The notes beneath the pieces are model-generated. The model was not told the origin of the DNA. It saw nothing but the letters and a program-made list of their open reading frames with translations, and ran no database searches. From Schistosoma haematobium (taxonomy: Eukaryota; Platyhelminthes; Trematoda; Strigeidida; Schistosomatidae), in NCBI RefSeq assembly GCF_000699445.3, contig NC_067198.1:37795523-37859522 (forward strand): 64,000 nt of DNA. The letters are read 5' to 3'. Positions 23,501-35,444 of this stretch are shown here, piece by piece. A program made the position numbers and the translations under genes. Numbering within the stretch: the first letter of the stretch is position 1; the number at the start of each line of letters is the position of its first letter.

Positions 23501-24219
23501 ATAAACAATAAATTGGTTATTCACCACTAAGTCTTTGTTCACTGCAATACTACTACTGTCAACTATGATTTAATATCATAAGTGAATTATACGTAGTAAC
23601 TTATCCATGTAAAGTATTCACTTGATAATCAGATATTCATTCCACAACTACTCATATACATTTCATGATTAGACTTATTATTCTTCATAAACATAATGTA
23701 ACAATTCAGTCATTTGAGCAAGTATCTGTTTTTTGAGGAATAATTAATCAGAAAACAAACATGTTCTCGTTTAGTTACTTTAAATTATATTCATGCCTAT
23801 GGATTCTTGCATAACATTCGATAAACTGAAATATTTTAGGTGATAATTTCTGTCATTTAGGATTTTATAGATTGAAAGGATCAATGTCATTAGTGTTGAT
23901 CAAGTATTAAGTAAATAGTTCTATATGCAATTAAGAAAGAGCTATCATTTTCTGTCGATTGTATCATTGAATAAATTAAATGTTATTTATCCATTAAAGG
24001 TACCGGTACAATATTGAAACTAGATGAAAATGACATTGTATTTAAAACAACTAGTCGTTTTTATAAATTGTGATAAAGCAGTGCAAAGACGGAGTTGATG
24101 GATTTGTACCAAACATTTTGATCAATCTGGTCACACATATACTTGTCAAGGAATTTTCTATGGAAATTAATCAAGGTCAACTAAATAAGGGTTTAAATGA
24201 CCAAAGTAATAATTTTAAA

Positions 24220-24495
24220 TAAGATCATGAACCAATCAATGTATGAACACCGATGATAACCTCGAGTTAGACATGCTGGCTCAGTGGTCCGAAAAGTTAG
24301 GCGTTTAAAGACACGCGACCGAAAGGTTCTGGGTCTGAATCTCGCGTGCAAGATGATAAATTCGCACTGCTGAAGAGTTTCATACTAGGGTGAAACGATT
24401 GTTAATCACTGCCAGGTTTCCAAGGCTGGTCTAACATTGATCGGTTCATGATCTCAACTAAAACCTAACAATCTTCACAATCCCATACTGGAAAG
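24220..24495 (+). mobile_element. F2 element, tail type b
   Basis: ctggctcagtggtccg (box A, mutated), ggttctgggtctgaatctcg (box B), gcactgctgaagagtttcat and gggtgaaacg (hammerhead remnant), then tail type b (catcgatcggttcatgatct-like) ending cccatactgg. A short inverted tail precedes it at 24220-24255. Confidence 0.75.
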
Positions 24496-26569
24496 TAATA
24501 ATTATAAATAAAAAAGAGAAAGAATAGGAAATAATCACATTACCCTAAGTCATAAAATGACATAATTTCTAAATACTTTCATTTATCTTCAAATCAATTG
24601 AATCTGGAACAACTGTTTAATAAATCGAATGATTTAACGAATGTTTGAGAATATTCACTTCATATAATGGTTGTTTCATGTAATGGATATTAGTGTCTGT
24701 AATGTAAATCAATTCTGGTTGCTATTTTCTTTAGCGATCTTAACATCTTTTGTTAAACTTCAATCAAAAAGAAAAAATATACTGTTCAAATTTATTTATG
24801 ATTAAAAAGAGTATCTTAGTGAATACAGTGGTGATTAGATATCACTGAAAGATTTGGTCTTGGTTACTAACACATTTTCAAATAATTTTAAATAGTCGTT
24901 ATGTTACTAAGTTTAATTTACGATACCTAATTAAGGTATCCAGGTTTATGATTTTCTTATTCTTATTTCACAGCATTTTTTAAACATGTCTAGAGATATT
25001 AAGTTGTATAGTGGTAAAATGGATATATTTGGAACAAAGTGTGATACAGTGTGCTTTTTCAAACTTCATTTATAGTATTTTGAGGAATGAAACATAACTT
25101 ACTATCATATAGATTTCCAGAACAGAAAAGGGTTACATCAAAATTAATAAATCAAGTGCTTATTTACAGTAGCCTAACAAAATACAATGAAATTGTCATT
25201 GATATCCGGTATTTCATAGTATAATGCTTTTTTGCAGACATTTCACAACATCCAACCGACAAAAATTAGAATATTGAAGTTCTTTAGTAATTGAATGATT
25301 TGGTTTTTCCTGATTAAATCGTTGGTTATTTCTGTGTTTGCTAAATCCGTGAGTTTCGTATTGTTAAAAAAATGTTTAGGTATATCATCATTGGAAAAAA
25401 CTTCCCGTTGTTGATTATGTTCACTTAATCTTGATCAGTCTTTGCTTCTGTTTATACATTCAATATCGATTATTTTAATACACCCATTTTACAGAATCTT
25501 TTACAAAATAAATGTATTTATGACTAACGGTAGTATTTAATAAGTACATTTCACCCTATTTGAGACTCGTCAGCCGAATATATTCGTATAAAGATGTTAA
25601 TATTCACATTGGGACTTGAATCCGATAGACTTTACTTCAAATAATCAACAAGTTATCCATTTGAGTAAATGACTCAAGAAAGTCTTTCCCTTGTATAAGT
25701 TATTAGATATTTCTATTATTATGGGGAACGTTTTGAATGATCCTGTTGATTAGTTCCTGAATTCAATTGCTAGTAATAAATTCATTGATTCTGTGGAAAA
25801 AAATTGATTCGATTCGCATTACAGTGTTTCTCTAACTAAAGGATGAAATAAAAAACAAACTCTTTTTTTCCTGAGAAAGTAAATTATTTTCCAAGTAAAC
25901 AACAGCTACTTTATTGACTTACCATTTTCATAGATTCTGTAAGATTAAATGTGAATAGACGATTATGAATTAAACTACCGATTAATGGAAAAGTTTAAGC
26001 ATACAGTAGAGTAAGTTTTATTTATAGATAAGTAAACTTCTAAGGATATCAGCGAAGTTGCTCAAATTCTTGAAAATCAACTATCTTCTGTGTCCTCCTC
26101 CTTCTCCTCCTCCTCCTACTGCTACTACCACCACCTGTTGTTCAATCTACTTTTAGCTGCTGTAAGTTTTTAGTTTCTTTTTCCAGGCTGAAAATTTCTC
26201 AGAAAAAAATCTATAATGTATATCTATTTATTTTACTTTATAGGTTTACTACTTACATAAATAATGAGAAGTAGTCTAGACATTGAAACATTTTGAACTT
26301 ATATCCGTCAATGGATAAGTTTAATTCTAATGTAAACTTATGGGAAGTATAAAACACTTGGTTTTCCAATAAACAGATGATAAAGTGAAAACTAAGCAAC
26401 TAAATATATATTCAATTCATTTAGTAATTATCAGATTAAATGTCTATAGAAGTTCGTCTTTTTTCGATCATTTTACTCAAATATTTAACTTGATTTTTAA
26501 GTGTAGGGAAGGAGAACTCAGGTGAAGACAACAGAATCATATTAAGCATAACATTAGAGTTACTTGGTA
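24496..26569. other. Mostly featureless AT-rich sequence
   Basis: Except for one worn Sm-alpha piece and a cctcctcctactgctactac stretch near 26100, nothing is recognised. Confidence 0.5.
25548..25700 (-). mobile_element. Decayed Sm-alpha-like fragment
   Basis: accctatttgagactcgtcag is the reverse of the ribozyme strand; followed by diverged head sequence. Too worn to fold. Confidence 0.55.
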
Positions 26570-26770
26570 AAATAGAAAAATCATACTATAATACTTAATT
26601 TGCAAAATGTTCAATAATTGTTTCGAACTTCGTTGTTCTTGCATTTCCATACTAATTGCTTTCTAGTCCCGCTCTACCTTTCTTGATCTTCTCCATCTTC
26701 TGCTGCCAGACATTACATTCCTGACTCGCGTCATATACTACTTATATCAATATAAGTAGCACGCACCACA
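26570..26770 (+). repeat. Unclassified dispersed repeat U1, copy 3
   Basis: ttgcaaaatgttcaataattg, cgttgttcttgcatttccat and tatactacttatatcaatataagtagc match copy 29600-29870. Confidence 0.55.
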
Positions 26771-26939
26771 AGGGGAGTGTGTTCAATCTGAAAATATATT
26801 TCTTATTATGAATATTAAAGACTATAATTGATTAGTCAATGTAAATATTAACACTTGGATTCACGTACATTTAGATAATGAGTCCCAAATCTGATAAAAC
26901 ACAAGTCTTGGATTCTATTACTCTCATCAGCTGGATGAT

Positions 26940-27190
26940 AATTAAACTCAGAAAACACTATATTCCTTTGAGATGGTGAAGAAGATTTTTAGCTCAGGTG
27001 GATGATTTTGATGGAGTTTCGTTCTCTGAGCTGAATGGTTCTGTCGTGGAGCTTTCATCTCTCTTCTGAACGACATCATCAGCACAAACTTCAGATAGAA
27101 GTGAAGTGTTCGAATTTGTTTATATGTGTTTCACAGCTTGTTCTGTGCACCTCGAAGTTGGTTGGTTCTTATCGACCTTAAAATTTATTC
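26940..27190 (-). repeat. Dispersed repeat F4, copy 1
   Basis: In sense: gtttgtgctgatgatgtcgttcagaag, gatgaaagctccacgac, cagctcagagaacgaaactcc. Shared with 35445-35645 and 54950-55025. A ctgatga ... gaaa pair is present but I could not form a convincing stem I. Confidence 0.65.
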
Positions 27191-27704
27191 TGAAACAGTA
27201 TCATGGAAGTATATCATAACTTAATGAATGACACAAAAATGAATATATAAAATACTCTTACATCGACTTTATTTTAGTGTTTTAACTACAGTAAGTTGAG
27301 AAGATGAAACTGATATTATTTCGCGGTGTTTTAAATTATTAGGATCATTGAAAATAAATAAGCACCACAGATATCAGAATTATAACATGTTATTTTACAT
27401 TTTGCCTCAAACAGCACTGTATCGCTGTAAAATGCTGGAATAATTCCCAGTGTCCATTATTATGCTTCAATATTTTGATTCGGTCTCAGGATTTTCTAGA
27501 AACAAATTGGTGCATATTGGATAATACATGATGAATGTGGAGTATATTTGACTAGAAATTAGAGAATTGTTTTTGTTACCAAGTGATCATGTGTAATTTC
27601 AAAAGAATACTATTTAAAAGTAATTTAATAGTCAAAATTAACCTATATTAATCTATAGTTATGTATCACTTTATATTATTGAAAATTTTGAAGATAATAA
27701 TAAG

Positions 27705-27945
27705 CAGAGGTGGATAGTGGCTAGTAGTGGAATCTAGGACACGTGTTTTATCCTATTTAGGACAATTCAGCTGAATGTACCTGTATCCTAGAGCTGACAT
27801 TCACTCCATAACTTAAACACAGTATCGTTCGTGTCAAACGACATCACGTTGCACACTTAGCTACTGAGTCCTGATAGCCACTAGGTTGTGCAATGGGGTG
27901 AAATTTTAGATTCATTTGGTATTGTTAACTTGTATCTTCCCATAA
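27705..27945 (-). mobile_element. Sm-alpha-like SINE
   Basis: tggatagtggctagtagtggaatctaggacacgtg starts the reverse copy; the ribozyme stem II and GAAA strand are mutated (ttttatcctatttaggacaattcagctg). The head continues to atggggtgaaatttt. Confidence 0.8.
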
Positions 27946-27974
27946 TTGAGAATTTTGAATATAATTATATTAAT

Positions 27975-28225
27975 AATCATAGACGGATAGCGGCAAGCAG
28001 TTGAATCCAGGATGCGCGTTTCATCCTACTGTGGGACTCCTCAGCTGAGTCTATATAGCCACTAGCTTATGCAATGGGTTGAAAATTTTACTCATTTTTA
28101 TATTGGTTATTTCAGTCTTCTGATTGATGTTTAGGACTGCAGTTGACTGATCTCCTATTGGCATATATGCATCCTATTTGGATTACCTCCATATTACCTT
28201 AATTCGCGAACATTATAAACAAAGA
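27975..28225 (-). mobile_element. Sm-alpha-like SINE with F2-like ribozyme core
   Basis: The flanks are Sm-alpha (gcaagcagttgaatccagga; tagccactagcttatgcaatggg), but the ribozyme core reads, in sense, ctgaggagtcccacagtagg, the F2 form, instead of the Sm-alpha ctgacgagtcccaaatagg. It seems to be a chimera. The promoter part is mostly missing. Confidence 0.7.
28003..28052 (-). ncRNA. Chimeric hammerhead core (F2 core in Sm-alpha context)
   Basis: Sense: CUGAGGA, stem II gucc/ggau with one G-U pair, GAAA, then CGCGCAUCCUGGAUUC. Core residues are kept; stem III has an A where U is expected at the cleavage triplet (gcatc), so cleavage should be weak or absent. Confidence 0.55.
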
Positions 28226-28318
28226 TGAATAGCGGAATTGACGCTGAGATGTAGGTATATTTAATTGACGAGTCTCAAGTAGGAAGAAACGCGGGTCCTG
28301 GATTACATTACTTCGCAA
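28226..28318 (+). mobile_element. Sm-alpha-like fragment with ribozyme remnant
   Basis: tttaattgacgagtctcaagtagga, agaaacgcgggtcctggatt. It is the plus partner of the inverted pair with 27975-28225. Confidence 0.7.
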
Positions 28319-28793
28319 ATATTCATGTATCCACATATTTTTTAAAAATATTTTTCATTTAGAAAATAATTAATATTTCCAATACTTCATTAGACTTAGT
28401 TGACTATGATTTCATTGATAATTTATCATTTGATGCACCATAAAAATCTAAATGACAAGATTATTGAGTTGTACACTAGTCCAATATCAAAACTTGATTA
28501 TGTAAATGTAAACAACTTGTCAATTACCAATTTATATGTAATTTGATAGTAGTATTAAAAGTATTGGCATAATAAATCTTCAATATTGTTCTTTGGTTAC
28601 ATTTTCTGACTAGAAAAGTAATGTAAACATCTTACATAAACATCCAATAATGTTTACTGAAGTTCATTTACATTAGTAATGGGAAAATTAAAAATTCCTC
28701 AGTGTGTAAATGTTACAATGTGTAGCAAATATTACAACATTAAAACGAACGAATCATCTAGGTGAATTTAATTCTTTTGATTTACATTGTGTT

Positions 28794-29473
28794 ATATTTA
28801 AGTGATAATAAATAATCACCTATTCAAATAATCAATACATACAAATCACCGATATTGACTACATACAATCATCCGCTTATCTCAGTGTAATGCACGCAAT
28901 GTCGAGTCACTTAAACTAGTGGCCATATTGCAACTTGATCAATAATATTCGATGTGAACTAAGAAGAAACTGACACACATGACAGTGATCACCACCCATT
29001 GATCAATCAATTGTGAATCTTTTTCAACATGCCTAATAATGATACCCATTACAATAGATATTTTTCTCATAATTAAATGGTTCTGAGTGTTAACTGGTAA
29101 ATAAATGATAATTGTAACTAACAGTACAAACATCATCACATATGCAAATCTATCTCAAATGACATAAGTAACTGGTGGAAAATACAATGTAAAATATACA
29201 TGCTTGGTAGATCAGTTAACAACAGTTCAAAGGATCCATATTCTGACAGAGATTAATTCGTTCAGAGAAAAATTTCAATTGAGAGAATTATCATTACCTA
29301 CGATAATTATGAATTATTTGCTTGAGTAGAAAGTAGAACTTCCCGTTAACTTAACTCACAAATCTTTTACGTCATTCATTTACAACTAACATATTCCATA
29401 AGGTACCGAGAGGATAATTTTTATCAAGGAATAATCAATACTTTGAATGAACGTAACAGTTTCGTCAATATAA
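28794..29473 (+). repeat. Inverted repeat IR1, left arm (680 bp)
   Basis: From atatttaagtgataataaat to acagtttcgtcaatataa. It matches the right arm at 30294-30973 base for base wherever I compared, including a frame of 66 codons that is identical on opposite strands. F3 tail sequence occupies about 28850-29025. Confidence 0.9.
28850..29025 (+). mobile_element. F3 tail segment in IR1 left arm
   Basis: atgcacgcaatgtcgagtcac, ggccatattgcaacttgatc and gtgatcaccacccattgatc match 40915-41035. No tRNA-like or ribozyme part is attached. Confidence 0.65.
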
Positions 29474-29599
29474 ATTCTAGACATTCGTAAAGTAGTCGTA
29501 ACCATATCAATGATATTTTTCGCATATAAACCCTGATTATATGCCAATTATCTTAACATAATCTTGGTACCTAGTTCAGTATAACGATTAATACTGTAG

Positions 29600-29870
29600 T
29601 GAACAAAAATATAATTGGGAACAATCGAGTATATTTTAATACAACATTATAAAATATTTTAGTAAAATCTGAGAACAGTAAATACTTCATTTGTAAAATA
29701 TTAATCAATCGTCTCAGACTTCATTGTTCCTTCGTTTCCATATTAATCATCCGCTGTTCTCTTTGTGTTTTCTTTGATATTCTTATCTTTCTGCCATTAG
29801 GCACTTTACTCCCGATTGATGATAAATACTACTTATATCTGTCGACATTAATAGCACATACCACCATACT
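29600..29870 (+). repeat. Unclassified repeat U1, copy 4, in the IR1 spacer
   Basis: gaacaatcgagtatattttaa, taaaatctgagaacagtaaa and atactacttatatctgtcgac run in order, inverse to 19666-19945. Confidence 0.6.
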
Positions 29871-30293
29871 ATTTTATAAATTATGATTATATGGTTGCAG
29901 AGTATATTTTACGCACTTCTACATTGTAATTTTATTTTTGGTATTTTTTACTGTTCTGTTGACTAACACCGATTTATTCAACCAACAACAGTCTTTACTC
30001 ATTGTGATTCTTTTTCTCCATAGGATATTAATGTAAGAAAACACAACAACTACAACTGGAAATATTGAAATTGATATTATCATATGTTTTAGTTTTGAAA
30101 TAAATAAAAAAATAATCAGGAAGAAAATAGTTACTTGATACTCATAATGAGACTTCCATTCGTAAGATTTGAAAAACCACAGTTACCGTTGTCATATTGA
30201 AATTTGTTGTAAGTCATTTTTGTTTTGTGAATTTACCACAGTTTTCATAAGATAACATGAGTTCTTAGAAATTTCACTAAAATGATATATTTA

Positions 30294-30973
30294 TTATATT
30301 GACGAAACTGTTACGTTCATTCAAAGTATTGATTATTCCTTGATAAAAATTATCCTCTCGGTACCTTATGGAATATGTTAGTTGTAAATGAATGACGTAA
30401 AAGATTTGTGAGTTAAGTTAACGGGAAGTTCTACTTTCTACTCAAGCAAATAATTCATAATTATCGTAGGTAATGATAATTCTCTCAATTGAAATTTTTC
30501 TCTGAACGAATTAATCTCTGTCAGAATATGGATCCTTTGAACTGTTGTTAACTGATCTACCAAGCATGTATATTTTACATTGTATTTTCCACCAGTTACT
30601 TATGTCATTTGAGATAGATTTGCATATGTGATGATGTTTGTACTGTTAGTTACAATTATCATTTATTTACCAGTTAACACTCAGAACCATTTAATTATGA
30701 GAAAAATATCTATTGTAATGGGTATCATTATTAGGCATGTTGAAAAAGATTCACAATTGATTGATCAATGGGTGGTGATCACTGTCATGTGTGTCAGTTT
30801 CTTCTTAGTTCACATCGAATATTATTGATCAAGTTGCAATATGGCCACTAGTTTAAGTGACTCGACATTGCGTGCATTACACTGAGATAAGCGGATGATT
30901 GTATGTAGTCAATATCGGTGATTTGTATGTATTGATTATTTGAATAGGTGATTATTTATTATCACTTAAATAT
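30294..30973 (-). repeat. Inverted repeat IR1, right arm (680 bp)
   Basis: Reverse complement of 28794-29473. The spacer (29474-30293) is 820 bp and not itself palindromic. The F3 tail recurs here inverted, about 30742-30917. Confidence 0.9.
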
Positions 30974-31547
30974 TACAACTTATATTATAACATTGATTAC
31001 AATCTACCCCCTATTTATTTTATCTTGTTATTATATAACCATGTTTCATAAACTTTCTACATTAAATCAAAATGTCTTTCTAAGATAATCTTGAATTTTC
31101 ATAGATTCTCTCAATAATCCTTTAGATTTAAAATAAGTGGATACAATTATATTGAAAAAAAATACATAATTTAAGTGTATATTTCATCTATCTTTAATAG
31201 GAGATAAATCATTCGTAATATTTTAACACTTAGTAACAAATGATTTTAGAATTGATTTTTCGGAAAATTTTTTTTGGATTTTTAATAGTTTTCAAGTATT
31301 GTAAGTAAATGGATTCACTTTTAACTTGAAAATTCACTTTAATTTTAAAAATATTCTCAATAATAATTACCAAGGCATATTCTGTAAATAACGTTTTTTT
31401 CTCTGTCAATATCTTAATATCTTTCACTATCGGTATTCTAATATCTTCAATGAAATTGAACATTCATTGAGTTTCATAGACTTTTTTAAGATCTTAATTA
31501 TTATTGTTACATATGTTGATTATAAACAATAAATTAAATCAGTTTAA
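30974..31547. other. AT-rich sequence, no feature seen
   Basis: A 77-codon minus frame at 31230-31463 is Lys/Ile-rich without family resemblance. Confidence 0.5.
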
Positions 31548-31778
31548 GGGTTGTGGAGATTGTTAAGTTCTGATTGAGATCATGACTCGATTGATGTTAG
31601 AGCACCATTGAAAACCTGGGAGTACTGGACGGACATTTCGTCCTACTGTGGGACTCCTCAGCAGTGCGCATCCACGATCCCGCACCCCAAGAGATTCGAA
31701 CCCAGGACCTTTCGCTCTCAAGCCAGGTGCTTAACCAACTAGACCACTGAGCCGGCTTTCAATGATATTAATGTCTTA
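31548..31778 (-). mobile_element. F2 element, tail type b, with well-kept hammerhead
   Basis: Box A (tggtctagttggttaagc), box B (gggttcgaatct), ribozyme and tail (gatcatgactcgattgatgt) are present; most of the head is missing. It abuts a Penelope RT fragment on its right. Confidence 0.85.
31622..31667 (-). ncRNA. Hammerhead ribozyme, F2 type
   Basis: Sense: gcactg, CUGAGGA, gucc-cacagua-ggac, GAAA, uguccg, UC, caguac. All core positions are present. Stem II is perfect; stem I has one mismatch; stem III is the palindrome-like augu/ccgu with reduced pairing. Confidence 0.6.
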
Positions 31779-31779
31779 C

Positions 31780-32001
31780 CTAAATACTAATTTTTACAGG
31801 ATGATAATAACTCCTTTAAATATTCATCCGGTATTCCAATGTTAATCTCATTCTTGTTAACGTATCTGTGGGTAAAATTAATGGTCTCTGTGTGTGGAAC
31901 ATTAGTAAATAATGATTCGACATCCATAGATAGCATAATTTTGTCGTTTACATTTACTTCTTTTATGTTCTCGACAAATTCAAAAGCATCGTCCTGTAAA
32001 A

Positions 32002-32003
<2 letters not shown>
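31780..32003 (-). pseudogene. Penelope-like reverse transcriptase fragment
   Basis: Minus-strand frame reads DAFEFVENIKEVNVNDKIML, SMDVESLFTNVP, HTETINFTHRYVNKNEINIG, IPDEYLKELL and then a stop. SMDVESLFTNVP is the first catalytic motif (containing Asp) of Penelope RTs. About 75 codons remain, between an F2 insertion and a TA microsatellite. Confidence 0.85.

Positions 32004-32079
<76 letters not shown>
32003..32079. repeat. (TA)n microsatellite
   Basis: About 38 TA units directly upstream of the Penelope RT fragment. Confidence 0.95.
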
Positions 32080-32082
<3 letters not shown>

Positions 32083-32639
32083 CGATTGTACAGTTTCGAA
32101 AACGAATTCGCCGAATAAAGGACTCTTCTCTGAACTAATCTTTCTTATTCTAACATTTCACTTCTCATAATTTCTACTTCCATTCAACCATTTTATTTTT
32201 GAATTATAATCAAGTTCCTATTCCTGTTCTAATTTTGGAACTTATCAAGTGAACTAGTCACTAAGACTACTAAGTAATAAATATCTACATATTCAATATG
32301 TCTGTTAGTTTTATGTTGATTTAAATGAAGAGAAACTATCGTTTCTTTTTTTTGTTAGAAAAAGAAACCTAAATTGGTATTTGTTTAAAAGGTAGAATGA
32401 TTTATTATAAACAAAAGAAATAATGAATATAATTTATATCATCTAAATAATAATTTCAATGGCTCAATGAAAACTTAGATAATCTTGTGTTTACTATATA
32501 AAAAGTCTCCAAGATTTCAAGTAAATCCAATTTGAAGGTTGTTTGTTTGTGTATATACGTGTGTATGTTTGTTTGGTTGTATGTTTTTTTTATGTCAACT
32601 ATATACTTTTCATGACTTAAGAAGATAAATTTATCAAGG

Positions 32640-32761
32640 TGGATTGAATAATAACTGGAAGGAGCTAGAAAGAATTGCCCAGGACAGGGTTGGTTGGAGA
32701 ATGCTGGTGAGCGGTCTATGCTCCTTCACGAGGAGTAACAGGTGTAAGAAAGTAAGTAAGG
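32640..32761 (+). pseudogene. RTE 3' terminal fragment
   Basis: [20 protein letters not shown], then CSFTRSNR and gtaagaaagtaagtaag. Only the last roughly 120 bp of the element. Confidence 0.88.
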
Positions 32762-32941
32762 ATTGAATAATTATTACTTAAAACTAATTAAAAAAGAGAA
32801 TATGATGATGTAATAATAAGTAAGTGATCTAATGTTATAAATTTTTCTCTCTCATGCTATAACACATTTGTGTGATAATAAAAGTTTTATTACAAAATAA
32901 GTGAAAAACAAAATAGATCATATTGATCATTAAAAAAAATG

Positions 32942-33110
32942 TTTATTATGTTTTTGATTGAGATCATGAACTGATTGATGTTAGACCACCGTTGAAAACC
33001 CGGACGAAACGGCCGTCCAGTGCTTCCAGGTTTCCAACGGTGGTCTAACATCAATCAGTTCATGATCTCAATCAAAACTTAATAATCTCAAAAACCCCTA
33101 TACTGATTAT
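32942..33110. mobile_element. F2 (tail type b) foldback
   Basis: Arms ttttgattgagatcatgaac and its inverse gttcatgatctcaatcaaaa enclose gacgaaacggccgtccagtgcttccagg, the 3' half of one hammerhead. Right end ccccatactgat-like. Confidence 0.78.
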
Positions 33111-33547
33111 TATGTTTCATTATTTTTTGTTTTTATTTCCACTTTGAACTATTGATTTGCTTGAATACCTAGGCTATTGGTTACTACCATTTGAATATTT
33201 CAGTAAGTTATCTTTTTAATGGTTTGTTTTTTATACATCATTATCATCTATTAATTTCATAACCTATTAAGGTATGTTTGTGGTTAGTTTATAACACTTC
33301 ATTAAGCAAGTTACAAAAGAGCTCAATCAGAGACATAGTAGTTCTTGGTTATATGTGCATCGAAAAGAATCCACTCAATATATATCGCAAGGATCGATTA
33401 AGAAGTAAGAAAATGAAACATGTTGAAATGATTTGTGCTGTGAATTCTATTTTTGTATCATAAATATAATATTGAATGAAGCCAGTAATGATAATCTTTT
33501 AAAAAAAAACAGATTTATACCTCTAATCATATTGACTATTCATTTAA

Positions 33548-33738
33548 TATCAGAAGGGATTTTTGTGGATATTGTAGTGATTTCTATAGTTGAGATCATA
33601 AATCAATTGAAGCTGGACTACCATGGAAAACCTGGAAGCACTGAACGACCGTTTCGTCCTATTGTGGGGCTCCTCAGTAGTGAGCATCCACGATCACGCC
33701 CCACGTGATTCGAATCCAGGACCTATCGGTTTCGCGCA
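33548..33738 (-). mobile_element. F2 element, head missing
   Basis: tatcagaagggatttttgtgg, then ribozyme remnant (tttcgtcctattgtggggctcctcag), then box B (attcgaatcca); it stops before box A. Confidence 0.82.
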
Positions 33739-33964
33739 TAATTTAATAAATGTTTTTAATGAAGCTGAAGAATCATATTTACTGCTATATCCTTTTACTC
33801 AGTGGGATCACCCTTGAAATATTAAACTATTCTTACAAATTCATTTAACTCCGATCAGCTCAAATGATCATTACTGTTCTGTTTTTATTTGATAAAAGGA
33901 AAATGCACATATGTAGTAAATGTGAATTCAGGTGGGAGAAACTAGTTTATAATTTATTGCAAAA

Positions 33965-34190
33965 TTACACAGTGCTTTCTTAAAAGATGATAACCGTATA
34001 TTAGATACATTATTTTCACATCTTCCTTCAGTTGTCCTTTTTATACTTTATGATTCTATTGTTGTTACAAACTCTCTCTGTTCCAATTCCTGTTCTGTTT
34101 ATTTGAATCTTCTCAATCTTTTACTGGCGGCCATTTCACTTCGGTGTTACATATTACTTATATCTGTTAAGTAAAGTAGTATACATCACA
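33965..34190 (+). repeat. Unclassified dispersed repeat U1, copy 5
   Basis: tttatgattctattgttgtt, tcttctcaatcttttactgg and cattacttatatctgt-like end, inverse to 23098-23350. Confidence 0.55.
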
Positions 34191-34559
34191 CATATAGCGC
34201 CTTGAATAAATGTATCTTTGCAAAAGTGAAGCCTTCATACAAGTGGATAAAGAAGAAATTTCTCGTTGTAAAACAAATTTTCATTCTTTCTAAATATATA
34301 TGACCTAAGGAAAAGGTTCATAATCTCATTAAATAGATATCATTTACCGTCTTGTTACTAACTGAATATGGTTTCCTGGGTACTCATTTTCTCCATATTT
34401 GATGATACACAAGCATATAATCACCTTTTAGGTAAATGTAACAATAACATTTATCAAATTAGAGAGTTTAACAAGTTTTCTCACATTATATACTAATATA
34501 GAAATTTTAAAAAATCAATTCAGATTGTTGATCAAATATTTATCTCCCTCTGGTTAACG

Positions 34560-34670
34560 TTTTCTTAACAAGATTGTTTCCTACTTTATGGGATTACTGA
34601 TATCATGCCCAACCTTGGCTTGGGACCGTCAGTAAACCTAGAAGAACTACATGCGGAGTTATTGTTGATC
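34560..34670 (-). mobile_element. Diverged RTE 5' UTR fragment
   Basis: tatgggattactgatatcatgcccaacc and ttgggaccgtcagta match, weakly, the reverse of the RTE 5' UTR. Confidence 0.55.
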
Positions 34671-35115
34671 AAATATGTGACCGACATCAACAGACTATCA
34701 GTACCTAAAGTTACCATTCCCATTACATGACCTGTGGTAATAGTTATCAAATTTTTCACAGTTTTTTTACATTCTAGTTCTGTATTCACACTGATACAAT
34801 GTCAGAAACATGTGAGGAAACTATGTTTGTCAACACAATTGATAATAGAATTTTACGGTGTTTAATTAAGCGAATCACTGTAAAACATCAGTTAACTACA
34901 TGAATGTTATTGATACTTGTAACTAAATAAACTATCAACAAACTTCTTACTTCTATAGCTTTAAAATTATTCACATCGGTGTACTTGTAACGAATGGGGT
35001 TAATGTTAAGGCGTAAAATCTCAAACATCTATCCTATTGATCACTTTTTGCACTGGACTATCCAACACCGAAAAAAATCAAACAATGTAATAGCTCTCAG
35101 ATCTGTGATCACAGA

Positions 35116-35391
35116 GGTGAGACTATAATTTGAGCGACGCTAAAGTGACCTTGAAAGTGTCCACTTAATAACTAGAACTAAATGAGGGTTATAAATCAGT
35201 GTGAGGAATTAGAATTATGATTTACATTTGATGGTTAAGGTTAGAAATTAGATTTAGAGTTTTCCTCACGAAATGACATGAGTTATAATGTCAAAACTCT
35301 ATTTAGCCAAATGGATGAGTGAATTTCACACCGAAATCCAAGACCTCTTATCTTACACTTTATTGATTCATCTATAAACTGTAGTCTTACT
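35116..35391 (+). mobile_element. MITE copy 4
   Basis: Begins ggtgagactataattt and ends with a mutated inverse (actgtagtcttact). The interior matches the other copies through the ctgataactagg and gtgaatttcacacc blocks. No clear flank duplication remains. Confidence 0.78.
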
Positions 35392-35444
35392 TCAAATTAT
35401 AATTTCCTTGTCTGCTATTTGACAAATTTACGATAAACAGTTAA

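Noticed and set aside
28939..29139. 66-codon frame MMMFVLLVTIIIYLPV..., duplicated exactly at 30628-30828
   Set aside because: Its exact duplication comes from the inverted repeat, not from selection on protein; the hydrophobic text fits AT-rich DNA and overlaps F3 repeat sequence.
31230..31463. 77-codon minus-strand frame
   Set aside because: Lys/Ile-rich, no family resemblance, no splice or promoter context.
31839..32138. 99-codon plus-strand frame with an Ile-Tyr repeat
   Set aside because: It crosses the TA microsatellite and is antisense to the Penelope RT fragment.
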